The notes under the pieces are model-generated. The model worked only from the letters and a program-made list of their open reading frames with translations. It made no database searches and was not told the DNA's origin. From positions 1-26,256 of the forward strand of contig MPUH01001013.1 in the NCBI GenBank assembly GCA_001970955.1: 26,256 nucleotides of DNA, read 5' to 3'. The translations under genes were made by a program, and so were the position numbers. This document shows, one piece after another, positions 18,648-26,256 of this stretch; position 1 is the first letter of the stretch; each line of letters begins with the position of its first letter. Origin of the DNA: Stentor coeruleus. Taxonomy: Eukaryota > Ciliophora > Heterotrichea > Heterotrichida > Stentoridae.

Positions 18648-20162
18648 TTAAACTTTCATCTGTTTTTCTCCAAAAAGTTCATTACTATCACTAAACCAAG
18701 GAAGTAACAAAGCTTCATCAGGTGTGATCCTTTTATTCTGATCCCACTCAAAGCACTGTAAAATTAACTCCTGAAACCCATCCTCACTCCTCCTAATTAT
18801 ATCTTTAATCGGCCTGCTATTAGGTATTCTCTTTCTCCCTTTAGTATTTGCCTGTATTTTCGGTCTTCCATCCGCTTCAAAATACAAATTCCTCCTAACA
18901 GCTTTACTAATTACTTTTAAAGGAGGACTTCCTAAAACTTCCATCATACACTGTAACAATTCCATCTCATTTTCCCCTGGAAAAATTGGTTTTCCTGTAA
19001 ACATTTCTATTAAAATACATCCAAAACTCCACATATCAATAGCCGTACTATATTCTAAACCTAAAATCACTTCAGGTGCTCTATAAAATCTACTTTGTAT
19101 ATATGTATATATTCTTTTATCATAAAAACATGCAGACCCAAAATCAATAACTTTAATATCAATTGAATCTGAACTTCTAAGAAGGATATTTTCAGGTTTA
19201 AGATCACAATGGATAACTTTATAACGATCAAGAAGTCTTAAGGCTTGTAAAATTTGCAAGGCAAATTTTTTAATACGATTCATTGGGATTGATTGATAAT
19301 TGTTTAATTTTATAAATTGATATAAGTTTATATATAAAAGTTCAAAAATAAGACACTATGTAAAGATTACAATATGGTTGCGGAATTGGATATGGTCTAT
19401 GAAATGAATTATACAGTAACTTTTATCAGGATCATGAGATTTAAGGTAGTTAAGGATTTCAATTTCATCTCTAGCTTGCTCATGAAATCTTGTTTGATTT
19501 TTTATGATTTTCATTGCAAAGTACTGTTTGGATTTGTGGTCTAGAACTTTGACAACTTTTCCAAAACTCCCACTGCCTAGGATTTGTAAGATCTCATATC
19601 GATATGCTATATGATCACCGATTGTTACCCGATAATTGTATTCTTCATCATCAAATCTTTTTTTCCTCAAAGATGCACCTTCAATTTTTTTCACCCCAAT
19701 TCCAATGAAAAAAATCTCAGAAAAAGATAATATTTCTTCGTATTCATCTTGGGTTAAATGCTGTTTAAAATTTTTTAGTACTTCTTCAGGTGTTAATGGG
19801 AATTCAAGGGAATTCCACATAATTTTATCTTTATCATGATCCTTATAAGGCGTTTTAACTGGTCTAGGACTAGCTGGATTAATAGGAAATTGATGACTAA
19901 CAGCATGGTTATGTTTAGGATTAAGGGTATTTTTACTTGTATTAGGGCTTAGAAAACTAGAAAAGCTAGGTTTAGACTTAGTGGATTGAGGAATTTTTTG
20001 AGTGGTAGGAACTTTGGGGGAAAGGGAAAAAGTTGAATCTGAGGTTGAGATTAAAGAAACCGGGCTTAAAAAAGATGTTGTGTATTTGTGCTTCGGTGTA
20101 GTTGGTTCTAGATTGAGTTTCTTGATAGGCTCTTTTGTTTTCAGATTGAGATTAGCTTTCAT
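18648..20162 (-). CDS. DYRK-family (class II-like) protein kinase; exons 20162-19371 and 19355-18648
   Basis: The 499-residue protein is read across a 15-nt intron. Residues 1-110 are Ser/Pro/Thr-rich. A DH-box-like segment (FDDEEYNYRVTIGDHIAYRY, 170-189) precedes the kinase domain. Kinase motifs are the Gly loop GSGSFG (196-201), the ATP-binding Lys218 in FAMKII, the catalytic loop HCDLKPEN (313-320), DFG (335-337) and the DYRK activation loop IYTYIQSRFYRAPE with the autophosphorylated Tyr (Tyr349) in Y-x-Y. The insert FEADGRPKIQANTKGRKR is typical of DYRK2/4-type kinases, with a last helix ending near PDEALLLPWF. These kinases autophosphorylate on Tyr and then target Ser/Thr. Without splicing the frame ends at a TAG inside the intron, and the second half looks like a separate ORF starting at Met289. 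Stop is TAA. Confidence 0.95.
19356..19370 (-). other. 15-nt spliceosomal intron in the DYRK gene
   Basis: Sequence GTAATCTTTACATAG, phase 0, with its last three bases forming an in-frame stop. Removing it joins RNHI to CLIFELLYINLYQF, which restores the conserved kinase hinge region of DYRKs. That conservation makes the intron essentially certain. Its length matches the fixed 15-nt introns described for heterotrich ciliates. Confidence 0.93.
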
Positions 20163-20764
20163 TACTATTTATTTCCTATTTAATGATGTGGCCAGTGAAG
20201 GAAGCAATATGGATTAAGGTAATTATTAGAATATTATAGTATAGTTCAAGTTATATTGAAATTTTGGCTTGGATATGGGATTTTAGTAAAATTTAGAGTG
20301 TAAAATAGGTTTATGTGTTTTTGATGAAAGTAAAATATATAGAATTACTCCATTTTATAATCAGGAATATTAGATTGTTGTTGAGTACTTTTTACAGTAT
20401 TTTAAGGATTTTTATGATTAGTAATAGTTTTATGGGAGTGTGTTATAGTATATAAGTGTTTATATGTAGTAATGTACAAGTATATGTATTAAAATATTCA
20501 AAGATATTATAAGAATTTCAATATATAAAGTATTTTTGTTTTATTTTATTAGTAATAAGGTATAATTAGATGTTGTTTATTAATTGAATAAGTAAACCTT
20601 AAATTTCTTTAAAAGGAAAATTGATTTCTCATAACTTCATACAATGATTTGATATATGATATATACNATTTTTGTTTTATTTTATTAGTAATAAGGTATA
20701 ATTAGATGTTGTTTATTAATTGAATAAGTAAACCTTAGATTTCTTTAAAAGGAAAATTGATTTC
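20163..20764. other. 5' flank of the DYRK gene and intergenic DNA
   Basis: The left part is G-rich on the plus strand, as expected upstream of a minus-strand gene. From about 20400 it is AT-rich with no clear skew. The right end overlaps an N-split duplication. No gene is recognised. Confidence 0.45.
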
Positions 20765-20802
20765 TCATAACTTCATACAATGATTTGATATATGATATAT
20801 AC
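20532..20802. repeat. Direct 135-bp duplication split by one N
   Basis: Bases 20532-20666 and 20668-20802 match except at one A/G position, with an N at 20667. This is the longest of the five N-split duplications and probably an unmerged contig overlap. The 3' end of the small minus-strand coding-like locus falls inside the second copy. Confidence 0.8.
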
Positions 20803-21193
20803 CATTATAATGGGAAATCATATGATTGATTTTGTCTATGACTAAATTTTTCCCTACTTTCAATAAAATATCTCTAGCATCATAAGCTAGAAAATCTTTG
20901 AAAATTATTATTTCCTAACTAAATTTTGCTTCCCATAATGATGTAGACATAAAATACATTTGGCATAAAGCTGATATGTAGACTGAATGATTATCTTAAT
21001 ATTTTCCTTTCTCCTTATCACCTCTTTTATCATAATTCCTATCAAATTCCTGATTAGAATCAATAACTGTTTTTCTAAAACCAACTAAACCTTCATTTAT
21101 TACAATTTCTACAAGTTTGATATTATGTTTTAATAATTTTACTTGATTTATAGCTTGTCTATTAGCCAAAACTTTAGAAAAATTAGTTAACAT
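20765..21193 (-). pseudogene. Small coding-like locus: 65-aa ORF whose frame continues past a TAA and a TAG
   Basis: The intact ORF (21193-20996) encodes 65 residues including INQVKLLKHNIKLVEIVI and NEGLVGFRKTVIDSN, then stops at TAA. The same frame then stays coding-like for about 75 more codons (SVYISALCQMYFMSTSLWE, later KDFLAYDARDILLKVGKN) and is broken only by one TAG before a TGA at 20767-20765. Ala, Asp, Gly and Val are richer than expected for noncoding DNA this AT-rich. I found no 15-nt GT...AG intron that removes either stop. The G-rich plus-strand block to the right (21361-21620) is what other minus-strand genes here have upstream. It could be a recent pseudogene, a gene with sequence errors, or a gene using recoded stops; I do not recognise the family. 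Confidence 0.4.
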
Positions 21194-22152
21194 TTTTTTG
21201 TTAGTAGTTTATTATCTTTTTCAGATTTAAAGTCACATTGAATAATTCAATAAGACCAGAAAGGACTTTAATTTCTTATTGATCTTCATAAATACCCTGT
21301 TATGTAAATTTTTAATAAGTTATATAATGTGAAATTTAATACCATTATAAAAGTTTAGTTAAAATTATGAAGATATTTGAAGAAGAATATATGATAAGTT
21401 AGATGTGTTAGATGATCGAGAGGTATGAAGAAGCAAATAGGATTTTATGGTAGGAGTTTGGATTGAGATGAGATTTTTAGGGAAATTTTGAAAGAGAAAC
21501 AAAAGGTTTTGATTTTTTGATGTTTTTATAATAGATTTAATTCAAAATTAAGGTGATGCTTAGGCTTATTAAAAAGCAGCAATTTTTATATTTGGAAAAT
21601 AGTAGGTTTTTTTATGTTTGCAACTATTAAGATATAACATTTTCTAAATTCCTAGCTATATCCACTATATCCTTACAATAAAAATATCTCTCCTCACACA
21701 ACTTTTACTGAATTCAACTAACAAAAAATTTCTATATACATAAAAACATTAGATTTTTAAAATACCACATTTATCCCTTTTATCCCTTCTTCCACCAGCA
21801 CCTAAAATCAAAAAATAAAAGCCTTTATCAAACCCTACCTCATCCTAATCTCTACAAAAACCTTCATTTCTTCAAAAAAATCATTCAAAACCATCTCACC
21901 ACATCATCAAAACATCAAAAACCCTCATCCTTTATTTTCCTAAAAAACCACCAAAAAAACATAATCTAAACAAACTTATCAATCTAATAACATAAACCAA
22001 ACTTCCCTATTCCAATATTTTTTCCCAATACAAAATTTCTTATCTTCCTTTCAAATTACTATCAATTCCCATTCCCTAATATTTACCATTCTTTTTTTTT
22101 CAAACCAGTATCTGCCATTCTTGATATATATTCGTAGGGCAACAAGTTTATA
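21194..22152. other. Divergent intergenic region with sharp GC-skew switch
   Basis: No gene is seen. From about 21361 to 21620 the plus strand is G-rich (21421-21480 has 19 G and 1 C). From about 21640 to 22110 it is C-rich with almost no G (21901-21960 has 18 C and no G). The switch near 21630 is the sharpest in the window. Confidence 0.55.
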
Positions 22153-22512
22153 ATGTATAATTATACCCAAGGATACCAACTTCCACTTACTATGGAAAAT
22201 TATTACTATACTTACATAAACCTATGTACTCAAGGACTTGATAGCACAGTATATACTCAAGGTCAAACCATAGAAACAGATACGATTACAAAGCCATGTG
22301 GGGTTATGGTAAAGACCAAAGAAAGAAAATTTAAATGCAGATCTTGTGATAAAATGTTCTCAAGTGAAAAACAAGCCCAAACACACCATAAAAATATACA
22401 TGAAAAAACTACCCAAGTCACTTGTGGGAAATGCGAAAGGGTGTTTTCGAATAAATACGTTCTGAAGAAACATAATTCTAGACATCACCCCTCTACAGCT
22501 TCAATAAGTTAA
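22153..22512 (+). CDS. Two-finger C2H2 zinc-finger protein (119 aa)
   Basis: Two C2H2 fingers are visible in the C-terminal half: CRSCDKMFSSEKQAQTHHKN around residues 62-81, with a closing His in IHE, and CGKCERVFSNKYVLKKHNSR around residues 91-110, with closing His residues in RHH. Each has Cys-x2-Cys followed by 12 residues to the first His. The first 50 residues are Tyr/Thr/Gln-rich with three repeats of the tripeptide TQG, and look disordered. A nucleic-acid-binding role is likely from the fingers; the target is unknown. The protein is small but complete, starts at the first ATG after a C-rich 5' flank and ends in TAA. Confidence 0.85.
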   Translation: MYNYTQGYQLPLTMENYYYTYINLCTQGLDSTVYTQGQTIETDTITKPCGVMVKTKERKFKCRSCDKMFSSEKQAQTHHKNIHEKTTQVTCGKCERVFSNKYVLKKHNSRHHPSTASIS

Positions 22513-24513
<2,001 letters not shown>

Positions 24514-24843
24514 TTAGTTAAATTTTCAGGAGATGGATTTTGTTAGGGTTTTTGGTCATGGATTTACTTTTGATGTGATTAGGGTGTTGGAGGTTAGGAT
24601 TTTTTTTTTTGGTAAATTAGGTAGATTTTTTTGGAAATTATTGTCTGAAATTGAGGATAATTTATTGGTTTTTAGGAGGAGTAGGAATTTTTTTATGATT
24701 TTATTATTGGAATTAGTATATTTTACTTGAAGTTTTGCCTGTTAGGGTGAAATAAGGTTGCAAATGTTTGGTAGGTTTAATTTAGGGTGTTTACTTTTAT
24801 AGACATTTCATTAATTAGTGTAGTTATTTAGATAATAGTAATT
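24514..24843. other. G-rich intergenic region between DPM1 and the MFS gene
   Basis: No convincing gene is seen. The plus strand is G-rich (24541-24600 has 21 G and 2 C) and does not switch to the C-rich state before the next plus-strand start, unlike other tandem pairs here. A 65-codon ORF (24533-24730) made largely of Phe, Leu, Arg and Val is attributed to that composition. Confidence 0.45.
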
Positions 24844-26211
24844 ATGAAATCGAAAATTTTAGTAATGCTATTTGGAGGATTTATGCTTAACATTGTAAAT
24901 GCTATACAGGTTGCAGGAAATATGAATAATTTAGGGAATATTATCCCGTATATTGGATCATATTATTATCATTTAGATAATTCAGTATCAATTTCTGATT
25001 TCGTCATTCTTAGTTCAATATCATATTTTTCAGATGTCGTGGTCACTGCTAGTTGTAGCTTTTTACTAAAAATTCTCACTCCACATTCAATAATCTTGTT
25101 CGGAGTCACTATTGCATTCACTGGTTTATTTATATCTTCTTTCATAACAAATCCTTATCTATTTTGTTGGGTTTTCGGTCTTAGCTTTGGGATGATTCCA
25201 GCTGCAATTTTTTTACCTTCTGTATGGATCATATGGAATAACATACCAGAAAACAAAGCAAAAACAAGTGGAATATTATTAGCTTGTTATAGTTTTGGGC
25301 CTGTTCCTTACACATTTCTATTTACTATGATAGCTAATCCATATGATTATCCTGCTGAAACTGTTAAGACTGAAGGAAAAGAAGAAGAAAAAGTCTTTGG
25401 GGAATTCGTTTCTTATAGAGTTCCAATGACAATTAGATGGGTTGTTATGACATATTGTATATGTTGTATTATAGGGTTAATATGCTTACCAAGAAAATGG
25501 ATATCCGAAAATGAAAATCAAAAAATCCAAACGACAATGGGTTTAAAAGACATAATAAAGAAAGGGAAATTTTGGAATCTTATTTTGTTATTAGCTTGTT
25601 GCTTATCAAATTTAAGTTATACTCAGAATATTTTTAAAATTATAGGCATGATTTCTATCAAAGATGATCATTTTATATCTTTTATTGGTTCTGGTTCTTT
25701 TTTTATATCAGTTTTTGGGAGAGTTTTATATGGGATTCTATTAGATAAATATTCTTGGAAGCGTGTTATGGTTATAACTTATATTATAGAAATATTCTTT
25801 AGTATTACATTCACAGCAACATTTTCTAGTAAATTTTGGTACGCACTCTATTTATTCACCTTTGCTTTTTTAAATACTGCAATGTATAATAGCGTGATGA
25901 TTCAAACAAGTAGAAATTTTCCAAAAGATAAATGGGTTTTTAATTTTGTTAGTATAGGAAATACTGCAATGTATAATAGCGTGATGATTCAAACAAGTAG
26001 AAATTTTCCAAAAGATAAATGGGTTTTTAATTTTGTTAGTATAGGAATGCTTTGGTCATTTACATTACCTTATTTGCTACAAAAGTTTATAACACCATAT
26101 ATAGGATATTTTTTCACTATACTTATAGTAACTTTATTTACTGTGATATCAATGTTTCAAACTATATTCCACCCATTAGGAGAAGAAACAAATGATAAAC
26201 TTTTAGGATAG
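24844..26211 (+). CDS. Major facilitator superfamily transporter with an internal 29-residue duplication
   Basis: A 455-residue multi-pass membrane protein with roughly 12 hydrophobic segments in two halves. A charged central loop (about 176-190, including TVKTEGKEEEKVFGEF) is followed by another around KWISENENQ. Between segments in the second half, GRVLYGILLDKYSWKRVM matches the MFS loop signature G-x3-D-x-hydrophilic. The overall pattern resembles monocarboxylate or oxalate/formate-type carriers, but the substrate cannot be told. Two consecutive identical 29-residue units beginning NTAMYNSVM (residues about 344-401) come from an exact 87-bp duplication. Without one copy the protein would have 426 residues, a more usual length. 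Stop is TAG. The 5' flank lacks the C-rich signature of other genes. Confidence 0.85.
   Translation: MKSKILVMLFGGFMLNIVNAIQVAGNMNNLGNIIPYIGSYYYHLDNSVSISDFVILSSISYFSDVVVTASCSFLLKILTPHSIILFGVTIAFTGLFISSFITNPYLFCWVFGLSFGMIPAAIFLPSVWIIWNNIPENKAKTSGILLACYSFGPVPYTFLFTMIANPYDYPAETVKTEGKEEEKVFGEFVSYRVPMTIRWVVMTYCICCIIGLICLPRKWISENENQKIQTTMGLKDIIKKGKFWNLILLLACCLSNLSYTQNIFKIIGMISIKDDHFISFIGSGSFFISVFGRVLYGILLDKYSWKRVMVITYIIEIFFSITFTATFSSKFWYALYLFTFAFLNTAMYNSVMIQTSRNFPKDKWVFNFVSIGNTAMYNSVMIQTSRNFPKDKWVFNFVSIGMLWSFTLPYLLQKFITPYIGYFFTILIVTLFTVISMFQTIFHPLGEETNDKLLG
25873..26046 (+). repeat. Exact in-frame 87-bp tandem duplication in the MFS gene
   Basis: Bases 25873-25959 and 25960-26046 are identical with no base between them and keep the frame. 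Perfect identity means it is either very recent or an assembly artefact like the N-split duplications elsewhere in the window. It duplicates part of one hydrophobic segment and a loop, which would disturb a 12-helix fold. Confidence 0.85.
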
Positions 26212-26256
26212 ATTATTAATATTATATAATACTTTCTTAATTAGTATACTAAAAAT

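Noticed and set aside
18648-19283. A separate 211-residue kinase gene
   Set aside because: It starts in the middle of the kinase domain. The 15-nt intron upstream joins it to the exon holding the Gly loop and ATP-binding Lys.
20996-21193. A 15-nt intron (bases GTGATAAGGAGAAAG on the minus strand) near the end of the 65-aa ORF
   Set aside because: It has the right length and ends, but removing it keeps the same frame, so the TAA just after it still stops translation.
24533-24730. 65-codon plus-strand ORF between DPM1 and the MFS gene
   Set aside because: Phe/Leu/Arg/Val-rich product with no domain, fully explained by the G- and T-rich composition of the flank.

Overview
This window looks like macronuclear DNA from a heterotrich ciliate. 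Stentor is my best guess; the genus is an inference. The evidence is as follows. The DNA is very AT-rich. Genes are compact and mostly intronless. One certain intron of exactly 15 nt (GT...AG) sits inside a kinase gene. Several genes are ciliary: radial spoke protein 3, a sperm-tail PG-rich repeat protein and a TSNAXIP1-like coiled-coil protein. A phosphonate-lipid enzyme, typical of ciliates, is also present. The code looks standard: genes end in TAA, TAG or TGA, and at least 15 Trp codons in the conserved proteins are all TGG with no internal TGA. That argues against Blepharisma-type (TGA = Trp) and Condylostoma-type (all stops recoded) codes.

Layout. The window opens inside a phosphonopyruvate decarboxylase gene (to 980, +). 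Next come a TSNAXIP1-domain coiled-coil gene (1137-2324, -) and a small ORF (3464-3715, +). A desert of about 4 kb (3716-7681) holds only broken coding-like fragments. It is followed by a PG-rich-repeat gene (7682-8215, +, with a probable 15-nt intron), a PKA regulatory subunit (8615-9781, -) and histone H2A (10493-10900, +). Three minus-strand genes follow: a TMBIM/BI-1-like membrane protein (11219-12073), a catalytically dead FCP1/NIF-type HAD protein (12463-14190) and an unknown protein (14925-15659). Then come RSPH3 (16292-18286, +), tRNA-Ser(UGA) (18494-18574, -), a class II DYRK kinase (18648-20162, -), a small coding-like locus interrupted by two stops (20765-21193, -), a C2H2 zinc-finger protein (22153-22512, +), DPM1 (23797-24513, +) and an MFS transporter (24844-26211, +).

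The genes do not form a pathway or operon; each appears to be its own transcription unit. Two themes recur. One is cilia and cAMP signalling: RSPH3, a known PKA anchor in other organisms, lies in the same window as a PKA regulatory subunit with an RIIa docking domain. The other is membrane lipid and glycan chemistry: phosphonopyruvate decarboxylase and DPM1.

The strongest unexplained signal is in the intergenic DNA. On the coding strand of most genes the upstream flank is C-rich and nearly G-free, and the downstream flank is G-rich and nearly C-free. The sign flips sharply between neighbouring transcription units. Five direct duplications of 41-135 bp are each split by a single N and are almost certainly unmerged assembly overlaps. 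An exact in-frame 87-bp duplication in the MFS gene may have the same origin.
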